Positions 7,554 to 17,431 are shown, numbered from the stretch's first letter. The stretch: 64,000 nt of DNA from Micromonospora profundi (GCF_011927785.1 NZ_JAATJK010000001.1:4559001-4623000), one strand, 5' to 3'. Translations and numbers: made by a program. Notes: generated by a model not told the origin, from the sequence alone.

Positions 7554-9779
7554 TCAGGGCACCGCCACCAGCTCCGGCGCGGCTGCCGGCGGATTGGCGT
7601 CGGCGGGGGCCGGCTTCGGACGCGGGCGCAGGAAGCGCGGCGCCCACCAGTTGGCGTCGCCGAGCATGGTCATCAGCGCCGGCAGCACCACGGCCCGGAT
7701 GATCGTGGCGTCCAGAAGGATCGCCGCCGCCAGGCCGATACCGAGCTGCTTCATGTCGATGGTGCTCAACGTGGCGAAGATCGAGAACACGCCGACCATC
7801 ACGATCGCCGCGCTTGTCACCACCCCCGCCGACGAGGTGATGCCGTACGAGACGGCGTCCCTGGTGGACATCCCCGCCAGGACTCCTTCACGGATCCGGC
7901 TGACCACGAACACGTGGTAGTCCATCGAGAGTCCGAAGAGCACCACGAAGAGGAACAGCGGCAGCCAGGACACGATCGCGCCCATCGAGGTGAAACCGAG
8001 CAGCCCTTCGGCCCACTCACCCTGGAACACCAGCACGACGAGCCCGTACGCGGCGCCGGCGGAGAGCAGGTTCAGCAGGATCGAGCTTGCCGCCACCACC
8101 ACCGACCGGAAGGTGAACACCATGACGAGGAAGGTGAGCACCAGCACGAACCCGATCACCAGCGGCAGCTTGCTCTTGATGTGCTGCGCGTAGTCCTCGC
8201 TGTCGGCAACGCTCCCGCCCACCGCGTACTCAATCCCGGGGATGCCCCGCAGCTCGGCCGGGACAAGGTCGTCGCGCAGCTTCTCCAACGACTGCACCGA
8301 CCGGTCGTCCCTGCTGGCGTACGGGGTGGCGACGTCCAGCACCGACACCCGCCGGTCGGCCGACACCTCGATCTTCGGGCCGTCCGCCTCGGCGGGAGCG
8401 AACAGCGGGTCACCGGCGGCACGGCCGGCGAGGCCGGCGAGCGCGGCGTGGACCCGGTCGGCCTGCTCGGCAGGCGCGCGCACCGCCACCACATGGTTGG
8501 TGCCTGTGCTCGGGAAGGCCGCGGTGAGTCTGTCGTACGCCTGCATCGCCGGCGTGGTGCGCGGCAGGTCCTCCATGCCGGGGAACTTCAGCTTCATGCC
8601 GAGCGCGGGTGCGGCAAGCGCGAGCAGCAGACCGACCGAGATGACAAGGGTCGCGACCGGAGCACGCAGGGCGGGCCGGAGCACCGCCGGCCAGAGTCGA
8701 GGTGCGCGGGGTGCGCCGTTGCGGTCGGCGCGCGGCGCGGTCAGGCGCCAGAGCAGCGGCACCCGGGGCCGGTCGACCCAGCGGCCGAGCCTGGCCAGCA
8801 GGGCCGGCAGTACGGTCAGCGAGCCGGTCACCGCGACGGCGACCACAAGGATCGAGCCGACGGCCAGGGACGAGAAGACCACGTCGCCGGCGAGCAGCAG
8901 CCCGGCCATCGAGATGATCACCGCGAAGCCGGAGACCACAACGGCGTGCCCGGAGGTCTCCGCGGCGATCTCGACAGCGTCCAGGCCGGAGCGGCCCTTG
9001 GCCCGTTCCTCGCGTTCCCGGCGGATGTAGAACAGCGAGTAGTCGACACCGACAGCCATGCCGATCAGCAGGATCACCGGCGCGGTGGTGTCGGTGGCGG
9101 GCACCAGGTGCGAGGCGAGGGTGGAGAGACCCATCGCGGCGGCGACCGAGGAGAGCGCCAACAGCACCGGCACGCTGGCGGCGATCAACGCGCCGAACGC
9201 GATGATCAGGATGGCCAGTGTGACCGGCAGGCTGAGCAGCTCGGCGCGCTTGAAGTCCTTGCCCAGGGTGTCGTCGAGGGCCTGGTTGATCGACGGGCCG
9301 CCGACCTGCTCGACGCGGAGCCCCGGATGCGCGCCCTGCACTGTCGCTGTCGCGTCGCGCAGCGGCTGCACCCGGTCCGACGCGGTACCCGGATCACCGG
9401 ACATGGTGATCGGCAGCAACACCGCCGACGCGTCCCGCGCGGTGACCGGTTGGCCGACGCCTGCGACCCCGGGGACGGTACGCAGCCGGGCCGCCGCGTC
9501 GTCGGCCGCCGTCTTCGCCGCCACCAGGTCCAGGGACCCGTCCCGGGCGGTGATCAGTACGTTCTCCACGGCCGGGTCGTCGAAGGCTCCGGAGTCGACG
9601 ATCACGCCGGCCCGCCCCGCCTCGCCGATCGCCTGGTCGTTGTTTGTCGCCTCGTTGAGGCCGACGGCGTTGCCACCCACGAAACACACCGCCACGAACA
9701 CGGCCCACAGCGCGATCGCCCGCCACGGATGCTCGGCGCTCCACCGCGCCATCCGCACCGTCACCGGTCTTGCGCCCAT
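7554..9779 (-). CDS. MMPL-family RND transporter
   Basis: An inner-membrane exporter of 741 residues with two tandem repeats. Each has one transmembrane helix, a large extracytoplasmic domain and a five-helix block; the blocks are near residues 185-350 and 525-720. The family motif GVDYSLFYIRREREERAKG lies in the first block and FGLSMDYHVFVVSRIREG in the second. MMPL proteins move lipids or hydrophobic small molecules using proton flow. The substrate is not evident. I chose the ATG giving MGARPVTV, which has AGGGGGA upstream; a GTG six codons earlier lacks a site. The C-terminus is Pro/Ala-rich. Confidence 0.92.
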   Translation of the reverse strand: MGARPVTVRMARWSAEHPWRAIALWAVFVAVCFVGGNAVGLNEATNNDQAIGEAGRAGVIVDSGAFDDPAVENVLITARDGSLDLVAAKTAADDAAARLRTVPGVAGVGQPVTARDASAVLLPITMSGDPGTASDRVQPLRDATATVQGAHPGLRVEQVGGPSINQALDDTLGKDFKRAELLSLPVTLAILIIAFGALIAASVPVLLALSSVAAAMGLSTLASHLVPATDTTAPVILLIGMAVGVDYSLFYIRREREERAKGRSGLDAVEIAAETSGHAVVVSGFAVIISMAGLLLAGDVVFSSLAVGSILVVAVAVTGSLTVLPALLARLGRWVDRPRVPLLWRLTAPRADRNGAPRAPRLWPAVLRPALRAPVATLVISVGLLLALAAPALGMKLKFPGMEDLPRTTPAMQAYDRLTAAFPSTGTNHVVAVRAPAEQADRVHAALAGLAGRAAGDPLFAPAEADGPKIEVSADRRVSVLDVATPYASRDDRSVQSLEKLRDDLVPAELRGIPGIEYAVGGSVADSEDYAQHIKSKLPLVIGFVLVLTFLVMVFTFRSVVVAASSILLNLLSAGAAYGLVVLVFQGEWAEGLLGFTSMGAIVSWLPLFLFVVLFGLSMDYHVFVVSRIREGVLAGMSTRDAVSYGITSSAGVVTSAAIVMVGVFSIFATLSTIDMKQLGIGLAAAILLDATIIRAVVLPALMTMLGDANWWAPRFLRPRPKPAPADANPPAAAPELVAVP

Positions 9780-9999
9780 CTCAGGTCCCCCTGTCACGTC
9801 AGCCCCCTGTCAACGGTGCTGACGCTAGAGACGGGACGAGACCATCACATCGGGGATCGGCCGGGCCTGCCCCGGAGTCCGTCCACCATGGGTGGCGGGC
9901 CACCGGGCCGGTGTCAACCCCCGACCCGGTCACCGATTCCGGGGACGATCCGGGGTGCCGGGCGCGACCCGCCGACGCCGACCCGGATGCCGCTCCGGG
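9780..9999. other. Gap between mutM and the MMPL gene
   Basis: About 220 bases separate the mutM stop from the MMPL start, both on the minus strand. It probably holds the MMPL promoter. I see no clear hexamers and no RNA gene. Confidence 0.4.
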
Positions 10000-10857
10000 T
10001 CATCCCCGAAGGGAGCCCCTGGGCCGGGGCTGACAACGCGGGCAGCTGTACGAGGAGCGGTTCATGAACGCCTCACGGCGGATGGGCGTGCCACACCGCC
10101 GGCACGGCTCGCCCTCACGGCCGTACACGTTCAGCTCCCTGTCGAAGTAACCGCTCTCGCCGTTGACGTTGACGTAGAGGGCGTCGAAGCTGGTGCCGCC
10201 CTCCTTGATCGCCTCACCCAGCACGTCACGGACGTGCCCGAGCAGGCGCTGCGCGGCCGGCCCGGTCAGCGCGTCGGTGGGGCGGACGCCGTGCAGTCGG
10301 GCACGCCAGAGCGCCTCGTCGGCGTAGATGTTGCCCACCCCGGAGATCAGCGTCTGGTCGAGCAGGGCGCGCTTCACCTCGGTCCGTCGGCGGCGCAGCG
10401 AGGCGACGAACTCCGTGTCGGAGAACTCCGGGTCCATCGGGTCGCGGGCGATGTGCGCGATCTCCGCGGGCAGCTCGGCGCCACCTTCACTCACCGAGAG
10501 CCCACCGAACGTGCGCTGGTCGACGAAGCGCAGCTCCGGCCCGTCGTCGGCGAACCGGAACCGGACCCGCAGGTGGGTCTCGTCCGGAGTGCCGGGCTGC
10601 TGGAGCAGCAACTGCCCGGACATGCCGAGGTGCCCGATCACCGCGTCGCCGCTGTCCAGCGGAAGCCACAGGTACTTGCCGCGGCGGCGGACGTCCAGCA
10701 CGGTCCGGTCGGCGAGCACGTCGGCGAAGTGCGCCCCACCCGGGACGTGCCGCCGGACGGCGCGCGGGTGTCGGACCTCGACCGAGGCGATCCGCCGACC
10801 GATCACCCACTGGGCGAGCCCCTGCCGTACGGTCTCGACCTCGGGCAGCTCAGGCAC
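10000..10857 (-). CDS. mutM: Formamidopyrimidine-DNA glycosylase (Fpg)
   Basis: DNA glycosylase/AP lyase of 285 residues that removes 8-oxoguanine and formamidopyrimidines. After the initiator comes [13 protein letters not shown]; Pro2 is the catalytic nucleophile and Glu3 the acid. The conserved Lys is in [10 protein letters not shown]. The C-terminal zinc finger is CRRCGT...CPRC. The GTG start is set by the requirement for Pro2 and lies inside the end of rnc (8-base overlap), so the two genes are probably translationally coupled in the rpmF-plsX-rnc-mutM operon. Confidence 0.96.
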   Translation of the reverse strand: MPELPEVETVRQGLAQWVIGRRIASVEVRHPRAVRRHVPGGAHFADVLADRTVLDVRRRGKYLWLPLDSGDAVIGHLGMSGQLLLQQPGTPDETHLRVRFRFADDGPELRFVDQRTFGGLSVSEGGAELPAEIAHIARDPMDPEFSDTEFVASLRRRRTEVKRALLDQTLISGVGNIYADEALWRARLHGVRPTDALTGPAAQRLLGHVRDVLGEAIKEGGTSFDALYVNVNGESGYFDRELNVYGREGEPCRRCGTPIRREAFMNRSSYSCPRCQPRPRGSLRG

Positions 10858-11788
10858 GGCGTACACCAGTCTCGTGGCCGTCGGCACCCCCGGCCGGCAT
10901 GGACTGCGCCAGGTGGTCGGCCTGCTCGCTCTGGGCTGCCCGCTCGGCGCGCTCCAACGGCCCGAACGACTCGTCCCCGTCGGTCAGGTCACTGCCGTCG
11001 CCCGGCTGGTCCCGGTGGTCGGTGCTGGCCCGCCCGTTCTGGCCGCTCTGGCTGGTCTGGCCTTCGTCGTCGGGGCCGTTCTGCTCGGCGAGCGTCCGCC
11101 AGGCCGCCTCGGCGGCCCGCTGCTCGGCCTCCTTCTTGCTGCGTCCCTCGGCGCCGCCGTAGCGGTTGCCGGCCACCACGACCCAGGCGGTGAACGTCTT
11201 CAGGTGGTCCGGGCCGGTGCCCTCGATCCGGTACTCCGGAACGCCGAGCCCCAACGCCGCGGTCAACTCCTGGAGGCTGGTCTTCCAGTCCAGGGCGGCA
11301 CCCCGGCCAGCCGACTCGGCCATCAGCGGGTCGAAGAGCCTGTGGATCACGATCCCGGCGGTGTCCAGCCCGTACTGGAGGTAGATCGCGCCGAGCAGCG
11401 CCTCAAGCGTGTCGGCGAGGATGCTCGCCTTGTCCCGCCCACCGGTGGTCTCCTCACCCTTGCCGAGCAGCAGGTACGCGCCGAGGCCGTCCGGCCCCAG
11501 ACCACGCGCCACGTCGGCGAGCGCCCGCATGTTGACCACGCTGGCCCGCAGCTTGGCCAACTGGCCCTCGGGCAGATCGGGATGGTTGTGGAACAGCGCC
11601 GTGGTGATCACGACGCCGAGCACCGAGTCGCCGAGGAACTCCAGCCGTTCGTTTGTCGGCAGGCCACCGTTCTCGTACGCGTACGAGCGGTGGGTCAGCG
11701 CCCGTTCCAGCAGGTCCGGCTCGATGCTGACGCCGAACGCGGCTTCCAGGTGACCGACGGACGCCCGCCGCCGCTTGTCGTTGCTCAT
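10850..11788 (-). CDS. rnc: Ribonuclease III
   Basis: Double-strand-specific RNase of 312 residues for rRNA precursor processing. The catalytic signature is [12 protein letters not shown], with the second acidic site in [17 protein letters not shown]-terminal dsRNA-binding domain (about residues 155-230) includes [20 protein letters not shown] and [14 protein letters not shown]. Beyond it lies an unusual Gln/Asp/Ser-rich tail of roughly 75 residues not seen in enterobacterial enzymes. The ATG overlaps the plsX stop as ATGA; a longer frame upstream lies within plsX and is not used. Confidence 0.96.
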   Translation of the reverse strand: MSNDKRRRASVGHLEAAFGVSIEPDLLERALTHRSYAYENGGLPTNERLEFLGDSVLGVVITTALFHNHPDLPEGQLAKLRASVVNMRALADVARGLGPDGLGAYLLLGKGEETTGGRDKASILADTLEALLGAIYLQYGLDTAGIVIHRLFDPLMAESAGRGAALDWKTSLQELTAALGLGVPEYRIEGTGPDHLKTFTAWVVVAGNRYGGAEGRSKKEAEQRAAEAAWRTLAEQNGPDDEGQTSQSGQNGRASTDHRDQPGDGSDLTDGDESFGPLERAERAAQSEQADHLAQSMPAGGADGHETGVRRA

Positions 11789-12873
11789 GATGTACGTACC
11801 TCGGTGTCGGTGGAGCGGTCTGAGCGGTCGGCCACGGCGTCGCCGTCGAGCAACGCGGAAACCAGGTCGATGGCGTGTCTCCGCCACAGGTGAGCGGCGA
11901 GGGCGATGCCGGAGGCGACGTCGTCGGCGCCGGCGGAGCCGTGGCAGACGACCACCGTTCCGGCGACGCCCAGCAGAGCGGCGGCACGGGGTGCGCCGCC
12001 GCCGACGGGCGGGCCGCCGGCCATCGCGTACGCGCCCTCGATCGCCTTGAGCAGCACGTTACCGGTGAAGCCGTCGGTGACCACCACATCGGCGCGCGCG
12101 CCGAGCGTCACGTCGTACCCCTCGACCAGGCCGACGTAGTGCGCGCCGCCGGGCAGCGGCTCGACGGAGAGCAGGGGGTCGGTGGCGCGGCGTACCCGGT
12201 CGCCCTTGCCGGCCTCGGTGCCGACCGAGAGCAGGCCGACCCGGGGCGCGGCGACCGAGTGGGCGACCGCGGCGTACGCGGCGCCGAGAACGGCGTGCCG
12301 GGCGAGGGTGGCCGGGCGGGGCTCCAGCGTGCCGCCGACGTCGAGCAGCACTACCGGCCCGGCTACCGCGGGCAGGGTGGCGACCAGGGCGGGTTGGCGG
12401 ATCTCGGGCCAGCGACCCAGGCCGAGCACGGCGGCGGTGACAGTGGCGCCGGTGGCTCCGGCGGAGACCAGCGCGTCGGCGGTGCCGTCGCGGACGGCGG
12501 TGACGACGGCCCGGACGGTGCTCTCCGCGCGGGCGGCGCTGGGATGGTCGGCCATGCCGACGGAATCGCGGACCGGCCGCACGGTGATCCGGGCCCGCTG
12601 GGCCGGGCCGAGGGCAGCGATCAGCTCGTCGGCGACCTCGGTCGGGCCGACGAGCAGCAGGTGCAGGTCCGGGTCGGCGCGCATGGCACGCAGAGCGCCG
12701 TCAACCACGACGGCGGGAGCGTCGTCCCCGCCGAGGAGGTCAACGGCGATCCGCGCGGTGCCCCGCTCCGCCGGAACACCGGCCGGGTTGGGCCGGCCGG
12801 TGTCGGAGGGAGCCGGGGCACCGGGCGAATGCCAGGGTGCGCGCGCCGCCCGACCTGGGGTCGGGGGCGTCAC
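11785..12873 (-). CDS. plsX: Phosphate acyltransferase PlsX
   Basis: A 362-residue enzyme that turns acyl-ACP into acyl-phosphate for phosphatidic acid synthesis. The core starts with [21 protein letters not shown] (about residue 41) and includes [59 protein letters not shown] and [15 protein letters not shown]. It is preceded by about 40 Pro/Ala/Arg-rich residues, so the true start may be further downstream. It lies 12 bases after rpmF, and its stop overlaps rnc by 4 bases. The rpmF-plsX pairing is widely conserved. Confidence 0.9.
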   Translation of the reverse strand: MTPPTPGRAARAPWHSPGAPAPSDTGRPNPAGVPAERGTARIAVDLLGGDDAPAVVVDGALRAMRADPDLHLLLVGPTEVADELIAALGPAQRARITVRPVRDSVGMADHPSAARAESTVRAVVTAVRDGTADALVSAGATGATVTAAVLGLGRWPEIRQPALVATLPAVAGPVVLLDVGGTLEPRPATLARHAVLGAAYAAVAHSVAAPRVGLLSVGTEAGKGDRVRRATDPLLSVEPLPGGAHYVGLVEGYDVTLGARADVVVTDGFTGNVLLKAIEGAYAMAGGPPVGGGAPRAAALLGVAGTVVVCHGSAGADDVASGIALAAHLWRRHAIDLVSALLDGDAVADRSDRSTDTEVRTS

Positions 12874-12885
12874 TCGGCGTCCAGG

Positions 12886-13059
12886 TCAGACCTCGAGAAC
12901 CTGGCGGCCGTTGTAGGTGCCGCAGACGGAGCAGGCGGCGTGCGGCAGCTTCGGGGACTTGCACTGCGGGCACGCGACGGTCGCGACCACGGTCGCCTTC
13001 CAGTTCGCCCGGCGGGACCGGGTGTTGCTGCGCGACATCTTGCGCTTGGGGACGGCCAC
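12886..13059 (-). CDS. rpmF: 50S ribosomal protein L32
   Basis: A 57-residue L32, MAVPKRKMSRSNTRSRRANW at the N-terminus. It has a four-cysteine zinc ribbon: CPQC at residues 30-33 and CSVC at 43-46. The GTG start gives the family N-terminus. It lies 5 bases after yceD, as in most bacteria, and heads the ribosome/lipid segment of the operon. Confidence 0.97.
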   Translation of the reverse strand: MAVPKRKMSRSNTRSRRANWKATVVATVACPQCKSPKLPHAACSVCGTYNGRQVLEV

Positions 13060-13064
13060 GGTTC

Positions 13065-13628
13065 TTACTCCTCTGTACGGGTCAGTTGCGACAGGCCCGC
13101 CCAACGCGGGTCGATCTGCTGGTGACTGTGGTCGGCCGGCAGATCGTCCCAGTGCGCCCCACATTCGGGGCACAGTCCTGGGCAGTCCTCCCGGCAGCGC
13201 GGGTTGGTCGGCAGCGTGAGCACCAACGCGTCCCGCAGCGCCGGCTCCAGGTCGATCAGATCGCCCTGCATCCGGCCCACCTCGTCCTCGTCGGTCGTGG
13301 CGTCCGTGGTGCTGTTCTCGTACGCGTACAGCTCCTGGATCGTCACGGCCATCGAGTTGTTGATTTCGCGCAGGCAACGCCCGCACTCGCCCCGGACGGG
13401 ACCGGTGATGGTCCCGGAGACGAGCACACCTTCGGACACCGACTGCAACCTCAGATCGAGGGTGAGGTCTGCGCCCTCCGGCACGCCGATCAACTCCACA
13501 CCGAGGTCCGCCGGTGCCGGCACGTCCCGCTGGACCTCACGCAACGCGCCAGGGCGGCGCGGCAGGTCCCTCGTGTCGAGGACCAGCGGCGACCTGGGGT
13601 CGAGTGTCGATGGCGAGCGCTTGGGCAT
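13065..13628 (-). CDS. YceD/DUF177 family protein
   Basis: A 187-residue DUF177 protein. Members sit upstream of rpmF almost universally and have been linked to 23S rRNA or large-subunit accumulation. The visible family motifs are GTITGPVRGECGRCLREI and the C-terminal cysteine group REDCPGLCPECGAHW, which probably binds zinc. The ATG gives MPKRSPSTLDPRSPLVLDTRDLPRRPG; an open frame continues upstream without protein-like character. It is separated from sepIVA by about 110 bases and from rpmF by 5. Confidence 0.9.
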   Translation of the reverse strand: MPKRSPSTLDPRSPLVLDTRDLPRRPGALREVQRDVPAPADLGVELIGVPEGADLTLDLRLQSVSEGVLVSGTITGPVRGECGRCLREINNSMAVTIQELYAYENSTTDATTDEDEVGRMQGDLIDLEPALRDALVLTLPTNPRCREDCPGLCPECGAHWDDLPADHSHQQIDPRWAGLSQLTRTEE

Positions 13629-13737
13629 AGTCAGACTCCGGCCGGTGAGAGGCCGACAAAAAAGGTTACCTGGGCGACCGCCGGACCGTCGAACCGGGGG
13701 CGACGCCCGCCTTGAGTGTCGGCTGGTGAGGTGCCGC

Positions 13738-14235
13738 TCAGAAGGGTAGCGGGCGTTCCGCCTCATCCCCACCGAAGGTGCCGATCTCCCGCAGCGCGTG
13801 CATCTTGTCGCGACCACGCTCTATCGAGGCGAGCGCCCGGGTGAGGAACTGCTCGAAGTTGGCAAGCGCCGTGTCGACGTAGTCGTCGACCTCCTCGCGC
13901 AGGCGCTGCGCCTCGGCCCGGGCTTCGGAGATGATCCGCGCCCCCTCGTGCTCGGCCGACACGGTGATCTCGTTCACCGAGACCAGGCGGGCGTGTTCTG
14001 CCTCACCCTCGCTGATGATCCGGTCCGCCTCGCGCTTGCCCGCTTCCATGATCTTGTCGCGCTCGTCGAGGAGCGCGGCGGCGCGGCGCAGGTCGGCGGG
14101 CAGTTCGGCACGCATCTCATCGAGAGCGGCGATCATCTCGCCCCGGTCGACCATGCAGTTGTTGCGCGACATCGGGACGGAGCGGGCCTGCTCCACCATG
14201 GCGATCAGTTCGTCGATGCGATCGAGCGGGTCCAC
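13738..14235 (-). CDS. sepIVA: DivIVA-like cell division protein (SepIVA type)
   Basis: A 165-residue, largely helical protein starting (M)DPLDRIDELIAMVEQARSV. A highly charged coiled coil follows (RRAAALLDERDKIMEAGKRE through EEVDDYVDTALANFEQFL). It matches in position and sequence type the mycobacterial Rv2927c/MSMEG_2416 protein, SepIVA, a DivIVA-like factor of septum formation; this is family knowledge from memory. The GTG start has AGGAGTGAGG upstream. It is the first gene before yceD-rpmF-plsX-rnc-mutM and is separated from coaD by a repeat element. Confidence 0.82.
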   Translation of the reverse strand: MDPLDRIDELIAMVEQARSVPMSRNNCMVDRGEMIAALDEMRAELPADLRRAAALLDERDKIMEAGKREADRIISEGEAEHARLVSVNEITVSAEHEGARIISEARAEAQRLREEVDDYVDTALANFEQFLTRALASIERGRDKMHALREIGTFGGDEAERPLPF

Positions 14236-14403
14236 CGGTACCTCACTCCTGTCGTTCGTCGGCCGACCTCCATGATGCGGGCTACGGCCGGTTCCCCGCT
14301 CCACCAATCATGTCGTGCCCGCCCCACCCACGCCCCATCCACCCCAACCCGGCGCGTCGCGCCCCCATCGCGCTCCGCGACCCTGGCACCGCCCAAACCC
14401 CGT

Positions 14404-14530
14404 CGATCTTGCACTTTCCGCCTCGACAATTGCCGCACCTACACACATTCCCGCGACCACAACTGCAAGATCGCGGGAGATGGGGGTGGGGGGTGAGGGT
14501 GAGGGTGAGGGTGGGGTTAGGGGGGCGGGG
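14404..14530. repeat. Family A palindromic repeat with G-tract, copy 1
   Basis: An inverted repeat, CGATCTTGCA (14404-14413) with TGCAAGATCG (14464-14473), is followed by GCGGG and a G-rich run to 14530. That run has at least five tracts of three or more G separated by T or TGA. The tract abuts the stop codon of coaD, which lies on the minus strand. The same layout recurs at 59013-59112 behind cimA. It may act as a terminator or an interspersed repeat; on the plus strand the run meets the pattern for a G-quadruplex. Confidence 0.8.
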
Positions 14531-15013
14531 TCAGGGGCGGGGGGTCAGGCGAGTTTGTAGCGCTTCTCGCACTGCGTCGGGGACGTGGGCGGAGATGTCG
14601 CCGCCCCACTTGGCCACGTCCTTGACGAGGCTGGAGGAGAGGAACGAGTAGAGGGGGTTGGTCGGCATGAACAACGTCTCGACCCCGGCCAGCCCGATGT
14701 TCATCTGGGCCATCTGCAACTCGTAGTCGAAGTCGCTGACCGCCCGCAGACCCTTGATCAGGACACTCGCCTGCTGGGCCCGGCAGAAGTCGACAAGCAA
14801 CCCCCGGAACGACTCGACCCGCACGTTGCCGTACGAGGAGGTCACCTCGCGGAGCATGTCGATCCGCTCCTCGACGGTGAACAGGCCACTCTTCGACTGG
14901 TTCACCAGCACGCCGACGATCACCTCGTCGAAGAGCCGACTGGCCCGACCGATGATGTCGAGGTGACCGTTGGTCACCGGGTCGAACGAGCCGGGACACA
15001 CCGCGCGTCTCAT
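14531..15013 (-). CDS. coaD: Pantetheine-phosphate adenylyltransferase
   Basis: A 160-residue enzyme of coenzyme A synthesis, transferring AMP to 4'-phosphopantetheine. The N-terminal nucleotidyltransferase motif is [18 protein letters not shown] with NGH, and [21 protein letters not shown] and the C-terminal [18 protein letters not shown] are typical. The ATG overlaps the rsmD stop as ATGA. A frame six codons longer exists but would enter rsmD. Confidence 0.97.
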   Translation of the reverse strand: MRRAVCPGSFDPVTNGHLDIIGRASRLFDEVIVGVLVNQSKSGLFTVEERIDMLREVTSSYGNVRVESFRGLLVDFCRAQQASVLIKGLRAVSDFDYELQMAQMNIGLAGVETLFMPTNPLYSFLSSSLVKDVAKWGGDISAHVPDAVREALQTRLTPRP

Positions 15014-15573
15014 GATCGGCGACCGTACCAAAGCGTGGTCTCGCCGTAACGGCGGCTACGCCCGGGGGTGATGCCCTCCACCCAGTCGAACTGCCTGGTC
15101 CTGCTGGACCGTTCCACCACCACGAGCGCGTCGGGCGCCAGCCAGTCGCCGTCGACAAGCGCGGTCAGCAGCGCGGTGATCTCCTCGTCCGGCACGGCGT
15201 ACGGCGGGTCGGCGAAGACCACGTCGTACGGTCCGCCGTCCGGGCCGGCGGCCAGTGCGGTCGCCACCTTGCCGGCGACCAGCCGGACGGCCGAGCCGGC
15301 CCGCAGGGTCGCCACGTTCTCGCGAATCACCCGGGCAGCCCGGGGGTCGGACTCCACGAGCAGGACGTGCCGGGCACCCCGGGACAGCGCCTCCAGCCCC
15401 ACCGCGCCGGAACCGGCGTACAGGTCGGCGAAGCGCACGCCGTCGAGGTCGACCTCGGCCTGCACGGCACTGAAGAGCGCCTCGCGGACCCGATCCGAGG
15501 TGGGTCGGGTGCCCGCACCGGGGGGTGCGGCGATCCGACGGCCGCCGAGTGTCCCGGCCACGATCCGGGTCAT
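15010..15573 (-). CDS. rsmD: 16S rRNA (guanine(966)-N(2))-methyltransferase RsmD
   Basis: A 187-residue SAM-dependent methylase of 16S rRNA. The N-terminus [34 protein letters not shown] is a family signature. The SAM loop is [19 protein letters not shown] and the catalytic motif is [10 protein letters not shown]. It forms a two-gene unit with coaD, overlapping by 4 bases, an arrangement widespread in bacteria. Confidence 0.96.
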   Translation of the reverse strand: MTRIVAGTLGGRRIAAPPGAGTRPTSDRVREALFSAVQAEVDLDGVRFADLYAGSGAVGLEALSRGARHVLLVESDPRAARVIRENVATLRAGSAVRLVAGKVATALAAGPDGGPYDVVFADPPYAVPDEEITALLTALVDGDWLAPDALVVVERSSRTRQFDWVEGITPGRSRRYGETTLWYGRRS

Positions 15574-15875
15574 CGCCTCCTCCTGCTCATGACCTCGACG
15601 CTACGCGACCCGCCGAAGTCGGCAACACGGTAGGTATCGCCGCGACGATCACGTGATCACTTCTCGTATATCAATGATCTCAAGTTCATATCATTCGCCT
15701 TAGTGAATCCTGAGGCCTGTATCACTCGTGGCGATCTCGCTAGGGTCTGCCGGGTGCCGGCGGCAACCCACCGGCCCACGGTATCGGGAGGGCGCCGCAC
15801 CGTCTGGACGTGCAGCGACCGTCCACTGTCTCTCCCGTGCCACACCCCTGACGCTTCAGCACTCCAGGAGTACCC
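15574..15875. other. Divergent intergenic region, rsmD / LPXTG protein 1
   Basis: About 300 bases, AT-rich for this genome between 15645 and 15725. It holds a perfect 12-base palindrome, GATCACGTGATC (15647-15658), and TCAATGATC (15671-15679). The second motif recurs upstream of the second LPXTG gene at 17511. Near the start, CAGGAG at 15864-15869 is the ribosome binding site of the LPXTG gene. Exact promoter hexamers are not clear. Confidence 0.5.
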
Positions 15876-17384
15876 GTGATCCGTCCCAAGCTGTCGCTAC
15901 GGCGACCGCTGGCCGTCCTGGGAGCCGCCCTCATCGGCCTCGCCGGGGTCGTCGCGGTGGCCGCCCCAGCCAGCGCGCACCACACGACCATCACCGCCAC
16001 CGCCGACTGCGACAAGCGCACCGGCGAGCGCGTGATCACGTGGAAGGTGGAGAACAGCGAGCGCGACAAGGCCGTGACGCTCAAGAGGGTGACCTCCGAG
16101 CCCGCGACCGACGTGACAGTGCCCGTCCGGGGCGCAACCTCCGTGCCCCTTCAGGGGTACGTCATCGAGAAGCGCGGCTCCGTGCAGGCCGTCCAGCGGG
16201 TGCCCGGCGACACCGCCACCGCCAAGCTGACGGTGTTCGGCAAGTGGCAGAAGAACGGCAAGGAAGCCACCAACAACGGCAGCATCAACCTTGCCGCCGA
16301 CAGGTCCTGCACGCCGGCGCCGAAGTGCATCGACGCCAGCAAGGCCAAGTACAGCCACACCTTCGACGGCCCGAAGGGCACCGCCACCGTCAAGCTCGAC
16401 GGTGACCTGCCGCTGTGCGGCGAGGGCAAGCAGTGGTTCACGCTGGTGTCGTACTTCGCGCCGCGCCCGCAGTTCGCCACCCCGCAGTACGTCTACGGCA
16501 CGCCGGACAGCGACTGGATCGGCGGCACCCAGACCGAGATCGAGCTGAACGTCGAGATCCCGGACTGCCACACCCAGGTCGACCTGATCTGGGGTGACGG
16601 CGAGCAGGTCATCGACCCGCTGGTCGAGGGCGGCAAGCGGTACGACAACAAGAAGCTCGGATCCCCGGGCGCGCCGGGCAACCGGTCCAAGGGCGTGCAG
16701 GGCTGGTACAACGGCGGCGACAAGAGCTGCACCACCCCGGCCTCGACCTTCGCGTCCAACTGCGACGGTTCGGTGGCCGTCTCGCTGAGCAACGACGGCA
16801 AGATCAGCAAGTACCCGGTCGAGTTCGAGATCAAGGGTGCGGACGGCTGGTCCAAGAAGGTCTCCGTCGCGGCAGGCAAGGCCGACAACAGCATCGTGGT
16901 TCCGGCCGCCAACGCCGGCAAGATCGAGGTGCTTGTCGACGGCAAGGTGGTCGAGAACGGCACGTACTCGTGGCAGCGCCCCGAGGACTGCCCCCTGCCG
17001 GCCGTCACCACCGAGGCCGACTGCAAGACCTTCGCGCTCACCGTGACCAACCCCGAGGGTGGTCTCCCGGTGAAGGCCACCTTCGCGTACGGCGACAAGA
17101 CCGAGACCCGTACGGTGGCCGCCGGCGGCTCGGAGAAGGTGACCTTCAAGGCCAGCAAGGCCGAGTCGGCGCTCGTCACCCTGCCGGATCTGGACCTGGA
17201 ACTGGAAGCCATCTACACGCCGGAGGGTGACTGCGGCGGCGGTGGCGGCGGAGGCGAGGAGCCGGGTCTCCCGGTCACCGGTGCGGCGGCGGGCGGCATC
17301 GCCGCCGGGGCGATCGCCCTGCTGATCGCGGGCGCCGTGTTGTTCGTCATCGCCCGACGGCGTCGGGTGACCTTCACCGCCTGA
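15876..17384 (+). CDS. LPXTG-anchored surface protein 1
   Basis: A 502-residue wall protein. The signal peptide ends at APASA-HH near residue 36. The ectodomain has several cysteine pairs (DCDKRT, CTPAPKC, CNCDGS-like) and repeated beta-sandwich-looking segments (VAVSLSNDGKISKYPVEFEI; FALTVTNPEGGLPVKATFAY). The C-terminus has a Gly-rich linker, the sortase motif LPVTG, a hydrophobic helix and RRRR. A housekeeping sortase outside the window would attach it to peptidoglycan. The signal peptide is nearly the same as that of the next gene. No enzyme domain is recognisable. Confidence 0.88.
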   Translation: MIRPKLSLRRPLAVLGAALIGLAGVVAVAAPASAHHTTITATADCDKRTGERVITWKVENSERDKAVTLKRVTSEPATDVTVPVRGATSVPLQGYVIEKRGSVQAVQRVPGDTATAKLTVFGKWQKNGKEATNNGSINLAADRSCTPAPKCIDASKAKYSHTFDGPKGTATVKLDGDLPLCGEGKQWFTLVSYFAPRPQFATPQYVYGTPDSDWIGGTQTEIELNVEIPDCHTQVDLIWGDGEQVIDPLVEGGKRYDNKKLGSPGAPGNRSKGVQGWYNGGDKSCTTPASTFASNCDGSVAVSLSNDGKISKYPVEFEIKGADGWSKKVSVAAGKADNSIVVPAANAGKIEVLVDGKVVENGTYSWQRPEDCPLPAVTTEADCKTFALTVTNPEGGLPVKATFAYGDKTETRTVAAGGSEKVTFKASKAESALVTLPDLDLELEAIYTPEGDCGGGGGGGEEPGLPVTGAAAGGIAAGAIALLIAGAVLFVIARRRRVTFTA

Positions 17385-17395
17385 CCTGTTCGGCC

Positions 17396-17431
17396 CACGG
17401 GCGCGTCGACCAACCGGTCGACGCGCCCGTG
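17396..17431 (+). terminator. Hairpin after LPXTG protein 1
   Basis: A perfect 16-bp stem, CACGGGCGCGTCGACC with its complement, and a 4-base loop begin 11 bases after the stop codon. There is no T-run. The stem core GGCGCGTCGACC is nearly repeated in the hairpin after the second LPXTG gene (18695-18734). Confidence 0.7.

Noticed and set aside
7914..10067. 717-codon plus-strand frame opposite the MMPL gene
   Set aside because: It has shadow composition (HRHGDR-type runs) and covers the clearly coding MMPL transporter and part of mutM.
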